Origin: Novosphingobium sp. SCN 66-18 | GTDB taxonomy: Bacteria; Pseudomonadota; Alphaproteobacteria; Sphingomonadales; Sphingomonadaceae | Reading direction: 5' to 3' | Length of the DNA: 64,000 nt | NCBI GenBank assembly: GCA_001725355.1 | Contig: MEGD01000002.1 | Span: forward strand, 1 to 64,000 | In this document: positions 10,419-18,322 of the stretch, piece after piece | How positions within the stretch are numbered: the first letter of the stretch is position 1 | Layout: each line of letters starts with the position of its first letter | Position numbers and translations under genes: made by a program | The notes under the pieces: model-generated | Told to the model about the DNA's origin: nothing | Seen by the model: only the letters and a program-made list of their open reading frames with translations | The model's database searches: none

Positions 10419-10774
10419 CGACAACCACGACAACCCGCCCCCGGCCCGCCGCCGTCCTGCTGACACCGTCGGCCGAAGCGCGCATCGCCACGCTGATGCA
10501 GGCGGCGCCCGAAGGCGCGATCGGGGTAAAGCTCTCCACCCCGCGCCGGGGCTGCTCCGGCCTGGCCTATTCGGTGGACTACGTGAACGAGGCCAACGGC
10601 TTCGACGAACGGATCGAAACGCCCGGCGGCACCTTCTTCATCGATGGCGCGTCGGTACTCTACCTTATCGGCAGCACGATGGACTGGGTGGAAGACGATT
10701 TCCAGGCGGGCTTCGTGTTCCAGAACCCCAATGCCAAGGGCACGTGCGGCTGCGGCGAGAGCTTTACGATCTGA
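10415..10774 (+). CDS. sufA: A-type iron-sulfur carrier (SufA/IscA/HesB)
   Basis: 119 residues. Takes clusters from SufBCD and hands them to apo-proteins. The three ligand cysteines are present: C47 in RRGCSGLAY and C111 and C113 in TCGCGESF. A threonine-rich start (TTTTTT) precedes the domain. It closes the operon; the next gene converges from the other strand 10 bp later. Confidence 0.95.
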   Translation: MTTTTTTRPRPAAVLLTPSAEARIATLMQAAPEGAIGVKLSTPRRGCSGLAYSVDYVNEANGFDERIETPGGTFFIDGASVLYLIGSTMDWVEDDFQAGFVFQNPNAKGTCGCGESFTI

Positions 10775-10783
10775 TTCGTCCGG

Positions 10784-11464
10784 TCAGGACCACCAGCGCC
10801 ACAGGCCGGCAGGAATGCCCGACAGCCACAGGTGGAGCCAGGTCACCCCGACCCACGCGGCCAAACCCGCGAGCCAGAACCAGCCGAGATCGGCCAGCCG
10901 CCCCAGATGCGGCCAGAACGCGGTGCGGCCGCACCACGCGCGCCAGGCATCGGCGTGGAGCGCCAGCTTCTTGCGATCCTGCAGATGCGCGCCGACCAGC
11001 GCCAGCAGCGCCATCGCCCCCGCCAGCACGATAACCCGCGCGCTGGGCGCCACGATCACGTGGGCCACGGCCCACAGGGCAAAGCCCATCATCATCGGGT
11101 GGCGCGTCACGCGGAACACGCCGCGCGCTTCGCGGGTCGCCAGCCCTTCGAGTGATGCTTCGGGCATGGCCGGGTTGCCGACCAGCGAGGCCAGCAGCAG
11201 CGCCATCGCCAGCACGGTCAGCACGCTGGCCACCAGCCACGGCGCGTCGGCCCATCCGTTCCACAGCAACGGCCCGGGCGTCGCAGCGCGAAAGGCCACG
11301 ATCACCCAGCCCAGCGTGGCGAACGCGACCAGCGAATAGACCCCGGCGAAACCCCGTTCCCCCAGCGCCCGAACCAACGGCGCGCGCAAGGGGTGCGACA
11401 ACAGGAAATGCGTGCCGACAAACGCCGCCGACGCCGCCATGAGCATCACGACCGAAGCATCCAT
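10784..11464 (-). CDS. NnrU-family membrane protein
   Basis: 226 residues with about six membrane helices. The pattern GTHFLLSHP near the start and RHPMMMGFALWAVAH in the middle identify the NnrU family, related to isoprenylcysteine carboxyl methyltransferase-type membrane enzymes. In denitrifiers it accompanies nitric-oxide and nitrite reductase genes, but here it follows a peptide-use operon, so a denitrification role is not supported. ATG at 11464 has a good GGGAGG 7-8 bp upstream; the longer frame to 11503 lies in a repeat and is rejected. Confidence 0.85.
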   Translation of the reverse strand: MDASVVMLMAASAAFVGTHFLLSHPLRAPLVRALGERGFAGVYSLVAFATLGWVIVAFRAATPGPLLWNGWADAPWLVASVLTVLAMALLLASLVGNPAMPEASLEGLATREARGVFRVTRHPMMMGFALWAVAHVIVAPSARVIVLAGAMALLALVGAHLQDRKKLALHADAWRAWCGRTAFWPHLGRLADLGWFWLAGLAAWVGVTWLHLWLSGIPAGLWRWWS

Positions 11465-11480
11465 GTTCGTTCTCCCTCCC

Positions 11481-11560
11481 GCGCGGCGCGGTCCGCCGCG
11501 CACTTATTGATGGGCCTTGGGGCGGCGCGGTCCGCCGCGCCTCTATTGATAGGCCTTGGG
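11481..11560. repeat. Two tandem copies of a 39-bp unit with a hairpin
   Basis: The unit 11484-11521 is repeated at 11523-11560 with four differences. Each copy carries GGCGCGG-TCCG-CCGCGCC, a 7-bp hairpin. The second copy contains the last codons and stop of the amidohydrolase at 11543; the first copy duplicates them, including a second in-register stop-like triplet. The hairpins lie directly downstream of that gene and may slow transcription, but there is no T-tract. Confidence 0.75.
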
Positions 11561-12910
11561 CAAGCTCCCTTCCTGCGGGTGGCGATAACGGTCGCGCAGC
11601 CGCGTCTGGTGATTGACCAGCGATTGGGCCACGCCGTCCACGTAAACCGCGACCACGCCGGACGTAACCTCCAGCGGATCGCCATCCCACACCACCACGT
11701 CCGCCGCCCGGCCGGGTTTCAGGCTGCCGAAGTGATCGCCTTCGCCGATGATCTCGGCGGGCACCGAGGTAATCGCCGCCAGCGCTTCGCCCCAGGTCAG
11801 CCCGGTGGCGCCGGGGACGCGCGCCACGCCCACAAGGTTGCCGGCATATTGCGGGGCGTAGCGCGGCTGTTCGCCATCGTAGAAATTGCCGATGGCGACC
11901 TTCACCCCGGCCTTCTTCATCCGCCCGATGTTCGACTGGGTGGCGGCCAGCGTCTCGAACCGGCCGGGCAGGTCGGTCAGCGCGGTGGCGATCACCGGCA
12001 CGTGCGCGGCGGCCAGTTCGCCCGCCACGCGCCAGCCTTCGGCCGCGCCGACCACGATCAGACGCAGCGCCGGAAATTCCCGCTTCAGCGCCAGCGTGGC
12101 GCGGATGTCGGCGGCGCGGTCGACATGCACGTAGAGCGGCTGCCGCCCGGTGACGACGGGCACCAGCGCTGCGGCATCGAAGCGCGTCAGCAGCGTATCG
12201 GTCGCCTGCCCCTGCACGGACTGGACCATGCGCGGATCGCCGCCCGCCACGCCGGGCGCGGACAGCCCGGCACGGCGGTCCAGCTCGCGCGCCTCGCGCA
12301 GCGCGTTGCGCAGCAGCGCCTGCGCGGCCACGCGGCTGCCGCCGGCCAGACTGGCTCCGCGCTCGCCCAGTTCGACATACTGGAACGCCCGCGCGCGCGT
12401 CACCGGATCGGCGCTCGCGGCCAGATCGATCACCGCGCCCTGGCCCGCGAAGATCGCGTTGCCGGCCACCGGCGCCACCGCCGCGCGCGTCACCCCGCCC
12501 GCGCGCGATACCGCCACCGGCGGCGCGTCCGGGTCGATCGCCACCGAGACATCGAGCGCGGCGTTGAACACCGCCTTGTCGGCATCGTCGTCGTTGCTTT
12601 CCGAAACCGCGCCGACATCGACCAGCCCCAGATCGGTCACCGCGATCACCAGTCCGGGCGTGACCCACTTGCCGCCGGCGTCGATCACCCGAACGCCGGC
12701 CGGCACGGCCACGCCGGCGCCCGCCGCGACGATCTTGCCACCGCGCGCCACGACCACGCCGTTCTCGATCGGCGCGCTTCCGTCGCCCACCGCGACCCGA
12801 GCGTTGACGATCGCCCAATCCGCCGGTGCCTGCGTCTGGGCCAATGCCGGCATAGCAACCGTGGCGGCCAGCAGCGCCACCGCGCCACGCCTGATCCTGC
12901 GCGCGATCAT
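11543..12910 (-). CDS. Exported amidohydrolase-family protein
   Basis: 455 residues with a signal peptide ending in PALAQ. It carries an amidohydrolase frame (N-terminal beta sandwich ADWAIVNARVAVGDG, then GKWVTPGLV, and C-terminal AADVVVWDGDPLEVTSG). The expected metal-binding HxH after the first strand is absent: GKWVTPGLVIAVTDLGLVD replaces PGxIDxHxH, and no clear HH-D set follows. It is probably a non-catalytic or divergent partner of the amidohydrolase upstream, with which it overlaps by ATGA. Both are presumably periplasmic. The 3' end lies in a tandem repeat. Confidence 0.8.
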   Translation of the reverse strand: MIARRIRRGAVALLAATVAMPALAQTQAPADWAIVNARVAVGDGSAPIENGVVVARGGKIVAAGAGVAVPAGVRVIDAGGKWVTPGLVIAVTDLGLVDVGAVSESNDDDADKAVFNAALDVSVAIDPDAPPVAVSRAGGVTRAAVAPVAGNAIFAGQGAVIDLAASADPVTRARAFQYVELGERGASLAGGSRVAAQALLRNALREARELDRRAGLSAPGVAGGDPRMVQSVQGQATDTLLTRFDAAALVPVVTGRQPLYVHVDRAADIRATLALKREFPALRLIVVGAAEGWRVAGELAAAHVPVIATALTDLPGRFETLAATQSNIGRMKKAGVKVAIGNFYDGEQPRYAPQYAGNLVGVARVPGATGLTWGEALAAITSVPAEIIGEGDHFGSLKPGRAADVVVWDGDPLEVTSGVVAVYVDGVAQSLVNHQTRLRDRYRHPQEGSLPKAYQ

Positions 12911-14275
12911 TTCACGTCTCCCTCACCGGGCAGCCCCAGTTCGAAATCGGACACCGGCCGGCGCTTGGGATCGAGCGAATCGTACAGCAGCGCGCCGTCC
13001 ACCCAGACCTTTTCCGGCCGGGCATAGACCGACAACGGATTGGCATTCCACAGCACCACGTCACCCATCTTGCCGGCGGCCAGGCTGCCGGTCTTCGCAT
13101 CGATGCCCAGCGCCTTCGCGGGGTTGAGCGTGAACCAGCGCACCACCTGCTCGTCGGGGATCGCGATACCGATCCGCCGGCCATCGCCCTGGGCCTTGGC
13201 CGCTTCCTGATTCAGCCGCTGGATGCCGTAATCGTCATCCGAATGGATGATGACGCAGACGCCGGCATCCTGCAGCAGCGCGGCGTTTTCGGGAATGCCG
13301 TCGAACGCTTCCATCTTGAAACCCCACCAGTCCGCCCAGACCGCCGCGCAGATGTCGTTCTGCTTCAGCAGATCGCCGATCTTGTAGGCTTCCGCCGCAT
13401 GGTGGAACGCGCTGACCTTGTAGCCGAACTCCCGGGCCATATCGATCACGAAGGCCATCTCGTCGGCGCGGTAGCAGTGGTTCTGCACCAGGATCTTGCC
13501 GGCCAGCACGTCGGCCAGCGTCTCCATGCCGAGATCGCGCTCCTCGAGCTTCCCCGCATCGCGCTTGCGTTTGTATTCGGCGGCCTTGATCCACGTCTGG
13601 CGGTCGACCGCGAAATTGCCCATCCGCGTGGAGGGCATCTGCCCCTTCGCGCCATAGACCCGCTTGGGATTCTCGCCGCAGGCCATCTTCATGCCATAGG
13701 GCGCATCGGGAAACTTCATGCCTTGCACCGTGCGCGAGGGCACGTTCTTGAGTACGACCGAGCGCCCGCCGATCAGGTTGGCCGATCCCGGCAGGATCTG
13801 CAGCGTGGTGACGCCGCCGTTGGCCAGCGCGCGCGAAAAGCCCGGGTCCTGCGGCCAGACGCTGTGTTCAGCCCAGACCTGCGGCGTGGTCGGGCTGGTC
13901 ATCTCGTTGCCGTCCTGGTGGGCATCGACCCCGGGGCTGGGATAGACGCCCAGGTGGCTGTGAATGTCGATCACGCCCGGCGTCACGAACTTGCCCGCGC
14001 CATCGATCCGGCGATAGGTGGCCGGCACCGCCAGCGCGGCATCGCCGATCGCCTGGACCTTGCCGTCGGCGACCAGCACGGTGCCGTTGTCGATCCGCCC
14101 GCCGGCGCCGTCAAACACCGTCGCGCCGACGATGGCGACCGGCTCGCCCGGATAGGCGCGATAGGTGGAGGGGTAGGGATTTTCATTCCAGGCGGGCGCT
14201 GGCGCGGTCTGTCCCCAGGACCAGGGCGAGGCCCGCCAGCGCGTGCCCCGCCGTTCTTCCCATTCGCCGCATCAT
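12907..14275 (-). pseudogene. Exported amidohydrolase with a frame break after the signal peptide
   Basis: The body (GTG 14118 onward, 403 residues) is a metal-dependent amidohydrolase: VIDIHSHLGVYPSPG gives the HxH, AFHHAAEAYKI and IIHSDDDYG further metal ligands. It resembles prolidase/imidazolonepropionase-like dipeptidases. ATG at 14275, with GGGGAAACGC before it, starts a clean signal peptide (MMRRMGRTAGHALAG, then LALVLG) in another frame that stops after 30 codons. Removing one G from the GGGG at 14213-14216 joins the two into LALVLGQTAPAPAWNENPYP and on through VAIVGATVFDGAG, a perfect family start. As written, the gene either is broken or begins at GTG 14118 without export signal. 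A sequencing error in the G run is equally possible. Confidence 0.75.
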
Positions 14276-14299
14276 GCGTTTCCCCACCGTTATCCCCAC

Positions 14300-16070
14300 T
14301 TACTGCACCCCGTGCATCAGTCGCTTGAGCGGCACGGCCAGCAGCAGCAGGACCACGCCGATGACAGCCGAAACTTCGCCGATGGTCTGGAACACACCGA
14401 CATAGGTCTCAAGGCTGACCTTGAGATTGGTCACCTCGCCGCCCACCGTCTCGACACTGGCGAACTGCGCGACAACACCCGCAACATACTGCGCGACCGC
14501 GATGGAAAGATACCAGGTTCCCATCATCATGCCCACGATACGCGCGATCGACAGCTTGGTGACCATCGATAGGCCCACTGGCGAAATGCACAGTTCCGCC
14601 ATCGAATGGATCAGATAGAGCCCGGCGAGCCACCACAGCCCGACCTTGAAGTTGCCATCGGCAAACTGCGCGCCCCAGACCAGGAACAGAAAACCCAGGC
14701 CCACGCCGATCAGCGCTATGCCGAACTTGACCGGGATGCCCGGTTCCAGTCCGCGCCGGGAAAGGGCACCCCACATCATCGAGAACAGCGGCGCAAGCGC
14801 CACGATGAAGAAAGCATTGAAGAACTGCGTCTGCCCGGCGGTGATCGAGAACAGGCCGAATACGCTCATTGAGCGAGGAGCCCGCCTGCTCGAACAGCGT
14901 CCAGAACACCGTGTTGAAAGTGATGAGCACCATGGCCGCAACCATCATCTGGAACTCGCGCGCATCGCCGTTGCGCCACGACCAGAACAGGATGCCGGGC
15001 ACGGCGACGAGGAACGTGCCGAACATGATTTTGCCCATGATCGGCAGGCTGGCGATATAGCCCAGCAGGCCGGCGCTTTCGGGCGGCTTCACATAAGCCA
15101 TGAGATTGGCGAACAGCAGATATGCCAGCGGCACCGCCGCCAGCGCGCCGATATAGACCAGGGCATCGCGCGACGGGTCGGCGTCCGCCGGCCGTTCGCC
15201 GAAGCCATCGAGCTTGCCGCCATCGAACTGGAACAGCAGCCACGCGACTCCCATGCCGGCCGCGGCAAGCGCAAAGCCCGCCCACCAGCCCAGCCCACCC
15301 CATGAACCCATGCCGACGGCCAGCAGCGGGCACAGGATCTGCGAGAACAGCGAACCGAGGTTGATGCCCATGTAGAAGATGGTGAAGCCGGCATCACGCC
15401 GCAGGTCGCCCTGCGCATAGAGTTCCCCCACGATTGTGGCGATATTGGGCTTGAAGAAGCCATTGCCGACCGTGACAAGCGCTAGACCGAAGATCAGGAA
15501 GAAGGTGAACAGCGCGGAGCGTTCGCCGCCCGGTTCGAACTTGCCGGGAGCGATGCGGCGCGCCTCGCTGCCGTCGGCGCGCAGCAGCGAGATCGACTTG
15601 TCTTCGTTGCCCTTGATCTGCAGCGCCGCGCCCTGATCGCTGACATACTGCTTGCGGGCATCGCCGGTCCCGGAAACCGTTACTTCATAGCGCTGCCCAT
15701 CGATCAGCGCGAAGGGCTTGGCCGCGCCGCCGCTGCTGGAGAGGCACAGCACGACATAACCCAGGCTCATCAGGATCGCGCCGAACTTGACCGAGCGCTT
15801 GGAGCCGAGAAAGCGGTCGGCCATCAAGCCGCCGATCAACGGGGTGAGATAGACCAGCGCGGTGAAGCCGCCATAGATGCCGGTCGTCGTGGTGTCACTG
15901 AACAGGAAATGCTGCGCGAGATAGAGCGTCAGCAGCGCGCGCATGCCGTAGTAGCCGAACCGCTCCATCGCCTCGGTCGTGAACAGGCGTGCGAGCTGGC
16001 GGGGATGGCCGAACCAGCTGGCGTCCGCCGTACCGGAAACGGGCGGCGGCGCATCGTGTGAAACTGTCAT
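14300..16070 (-). pseudogene. POT-family peptide MFS transporter with an internal frame break
   Basis: Proton-coupled di-/tripeptide importer. The first part (ATG 16070 down to about 14870) shows the family signature: FTTEAMERFGYYGMRALLTLYL, PLIGGLMADRFLGSKR, then GNGFFKPNIATIVGELY and FTIFYMGINLGSLFSQ. The second part (14869-14300, another frame) holds SVFGLFSITAGQTQFFNAFF through AELCISPVGLSMVTK. They meet at FEQAGSSLN, where relatives have about ten more residues before the FGLF block (from memory). The loss is therefore a small deletion, near 14865-14872, rather than one miscalled base. The upstream frame runs on to 14409; the downstream piece has its own ATG at 14869. The product is unlikely to be a working 12-helix transporter. 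Confidence 0.75.
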
Positions 16071-16343
16071 CGGGGCAATGCTCTCCACAAACCGTCGGGA
16101 CACCGGCCGCGGAGCGGCGCCGGCATCGTCCATGGCGCGCAAACTAGCGTCAAATGCCGGCAAGAGAAGAAACTAATCGCACGCGAAACCAGTTCGACAC
16201 GATCATGCGGCGGGCAACCGGCCGCCTCCGCACGCGCCGCGCGCGAACCGGTAATGCGCGACATAATATTGCGCTGGAAAACTGCACGGAACGCCCGCGG
16301 CATACCGTTTGCGTGCCAAGCTGTATTATGCCACTAGATCACC

Positions 16344-16703
16344 ATGAGCATGGCCAGCCGCCCCGTCTACCTCAAGCTGCGCGACCAGATCGCCGCCGCC
16401 ATTATCGAAGGCCGCTACCCGGATGGGGCCATGCTGCCGTCCGTCCGCGCGTTTGCCGCCGAGCAGGGCGCCAACCCGCTGACAGTGGCCAAGGCCTACC
16501 AGCAGTTCCAGGACGAAGGGCTGGTCCATGTGCAGCGCGGGATCGGCATGTTCGTCGCTCCGGGCGCGGCGCGAATCCTGCTCGAACGCGAACGGCAGGC
16601 CTTCCTGAGCGACGAATGGCCCCACATCGCCACCCGAATCCGGCGGTTGGGGCTGGATGCGGACGCATTATTGCATGAAAACGCCCCTGAATCGGTCAAA
16701 TAG
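16344..16703 (+). CDS. GntR-family regulator, YtrA type
   Basis: 119 residues: winged helix ([46 protein letters not shown]) at about 8-60 and a short helical tail, without the large effector domain of other GntR proteins. This build is the YtrA subfamily, which usually controls its neighbouring membrane-protein genes. It is divergent from the POT transporter 273 bp away. A TATTAT at 16324-16329 could be its -10 box; there is no clear ribosome-binding site, so it may have a very short leader. Confidence 0.88.
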   Translation: MSMASRPVYLKLRDQIAAAIIEGRYPDGAMLPSVRAFAAEQGANPLTVAKAYQQFQDEGLVHVQRGIGMFVAPGAARILLERERQAFLSDEWPHIATRIRRLGLDADALLHENAPESVK

Positions 16704-16725
16704 CACCATTTCGCAACGGTCCCCT

Positions 16726-16743
16726 CACAATCGATAGATTGTG
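16726..16743. promoter_or_regulatory. Inverted repeat, possible operator or promoter element before ihfB
   Basis: CACAATC-GATA-GATTGTG, 7-bp perfect arms, 23 bp after the gntR stop and 119 bp before ihfB. It could be bound by the adjacent YtrA-type regulator or another dimeric factor; no evidence beyond symmetry and position. Confidence 0.4.
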
Positions 16744-16805
16744 CAGCAACGCGCTGTCTGGCAAAATCCCCGACCACGTCATCGATGGGGGTCGATATGA
16801 CGCGG

Positions 16806-16828
16806 GAAAGCGGTTTCGCTTTCTTCTT
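16806..16828 (+). terminator. Weak terminator-like hairpin between gntR and ihfB
   Basis: GAAAGCG-GTTT-CGCTTTC followed by TTCTT. A second hairpin GATGCC-TTCA-GGCATC (16832-16847) follows and ends just before the ihfB ribosome-binding site. The pair may limit readthrough from gntR or shape the ihfB leader. Confidence 0.5.
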
Positions 16829-16861
16829 GGGGATGCCTTCAGGCATCGGCGGAGGGTAGGT

Positions 16862-17143
16862 ATGATCAGGTCTGAATTGCTGCAGGAACTGGGGCGGGAA
16901 AGCCCCGGTCTGCGTGCCGAGGAAATCGAGCGGGTCGTCGACGTGTTCTTCGACGAGATCGCCAAGCGCCTTGCCGAAGGCGGCCGGGTGGAACTGCGCG
17001 GTTTCGGTGCCTTTTCCACGCGGGAGCGCGAAGCCCGCAAGGGCCGCAATCCGCGCACCGGGGAAGCGGTGGACGTGCCGGACAAGCGCGTGCCCTATTT
17101 CAAGCCCGGCAAGGAAATGCGCCAGCGCCTTAACGCGGACTGA
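16862..17143 (+). CDS. ihfB: Integration host factor beta subunit
   Basis: 93 residues, the normal length. DNA-bending protein that pairs with IhfA. Sequence shows [17 protein letters not shown] at the start, the dimer core [20 protein letters not shown], the beta-arm region [23 protein letters not shown] with the intercalating proline, and the end [20 protein letters not shown] 16862 follows GGAGGGTAGGT, a clear ribosome-binding site; the longer frame from 16739 would translate hairpins and is rejected. Confidence 0.95.
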   Translation: MIRSELLQELGRESPGLRAEEIERVVDVFFDEIAKRLAEGGRVELRGFGAFSTREREARKGRNPRTGEAVDVPDKRVPYFKPGKEMRQRLNAD

Positions 17144-17167
17144 CCCGGCCGGACCGGAGGAAGCAGG

Positions 17168-17196
17168 GTCCGGCGCGTGATCCAGCGGCGCCGGAC
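17168..17196. other. Hairpin after ihfB
   Basis: GTCCGGCGC (17168-17176) pairs with GCGCCGGAC (17188-17196), 24 bp after the ihfB stop. No T-tract follows; it may stabilise the 3' end or assist Rho-dependent ending. Confidence 0.45.
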
Positions 17197-17288
17197 CGGC
17201 TTCCCGCAAACCCGCTCCTCCCGAACATAATCGGCGGACTGCATTGCGGCGGTGGTGCCGTTGTGCCAATCGCTCCATCACCCATTCG

Positions 17289-17373
17289 GCGGACGTGGCG
17301 GAATGGTAGACGCAGGGGACTTAAAATCCCTTGGGCATAGCCCGTGCGGGTTCGAGTCCCGCTGTCCGCACCA
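17289..17373 (+). tRNA. tRNA-Leu (UAA)
   Basis: 85 bases including an encoded CCA. Acceptor GCGGACG pairs with TGTCCGC (one mismatch or wobble allowed at the end), D-arm GTGGCGGAATGGTAGACGC, anticodon loop CTTAAAA with anticodon TAA, long variable arm TTGGGCATAGCCCGT as expected for leucine, and T-arm GCGGGTTCGAGTCCCGC. The variable arm rules out most other isotypes. Confidence 0.97.
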
Positions 17374-17541
17374 TTTCCGAGATATTTCATCCGCCTAGGT
17401 ATTTGTGCTGATGAAATAATCTGGGATCGAACGGCGTCATGGTAACCGCCCGGAAAGACTTTGCACGCTATTGAACTCGTCGGTCAGGGCGCCTGTGCGC
17501 CCGGCGCGAATACCAACAGATAGCGTACAAGGGGACAGGGC

Positions 17542-18219
17542 TTGGCCCAGGAACACGATCTGCCGACGCCACCGCGTCAGGACATGCAGACCCTGCCTGC
17601 CGGCGCCGAACTGCGCGCTGCCCCCCGCTTTACGCTGCTGATCCGCGCCGCCAAGCTGATCGCCGATGGCCGCGAATTCCTGTGCATCATCCGCGACGCA
17701 TCGGCCACCGGCCTCAAGGTCCGCCTGTTCACGCCGCTGCCCGAGCACAAATCGCTGCTGGTCGAACTGGGCAGTGGTGAACGCTACCCGATCGAAGTGG
17801 TCTGGGCCGCCGACGACCACGTTGGCGTGCGCTTTGTGGAAGCCATCGACGTCGAACGGCTGCTCCACGAGAACCAGGGCAACCACGCCAAGCGGCAGGT
17901 GCGGCTGCGCATCGCGCTTGAAGGCCTGCTCTATTCGGGCGGCGAAACGGTCCCGGTTTCGTTCGACAACATCTCGCAGCAGGGCGCGCGCATCGAAAGC
18001 GAGAAGTGGCTGCTCATCAACGAGCTGGTGCGGATCGAAACGAGCGCGCTGCCGCCGATCTACGCCAAGGTCCGCTGGCGCAATCACCCGCATTACGGCC
18101 TCCTGTTCGAGCAGACCTTCAAGCTCGATGAACTGGCGCGCATTTCCGCCACGCTGCAGCCGGCCCCGGACGCGCAGCAGGCGCCGGACAGTGGCGATTC
18201 GGTCAGCCGCGCGGGCTGA
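17542..18219 (+). CDS. Protein with two tandem PilZ-like domains
   Basis: 225 residues. First unit: RAAPR (about 25-29) then RDASATG (about 53-59), fitting the RxxxR and D/NxSxxG c-di-GMP contacts. Second unit: KRQVRLR (about 116-122) then DNISQQG (about 142-148). The protein may sense c-di-GMP and act on motility or surface polymer synthesis; the downstream operon concerns membrane glycans. TTG at 17542 is chosen because AAGGGGACAGGG stands just upstream and no ATG fits. The ends are proline- and alanine-rich. Confidence 0.8.
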   Translation: MAQEHDLPTPPRQDMQTLPAGAELRAAPRFTLLIRAAKLIADGREFLCIIRDASATGLKVRLFTPLPEHKSLLVELGSGERYPIEVVWAADDHVGVRFVEAIDVERLLHENQGNHAKRQVRLRIALEGLLYSGGETVPVSFDNISQQGARIESEKWLLINELVRIETSALPPIYAKVRWRNHPHYGLLFEQTFKLDELARISATLQPAPDAQQAPDSGDSVSRAG

Positions 18220-18322
18220 GAAATTCGTGCGGCGATCCTTCCCGTTTCGGAGGGTTCGTTAACCACCCCTTAGCCAATTTCCTTCATTTCCTGTGGCAGA
18301 GAAACCGCGTGGACGGGGAAAT

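Noticed and set aside
17130..17390. Minus-strand 86-residue frame across the tRNA
   Set aside because: It reads through tRNA-Leu in reverse and has the familiar pattern GTRTRTGYAQGILSPL that arises from any leucine tRNA; not a gene.
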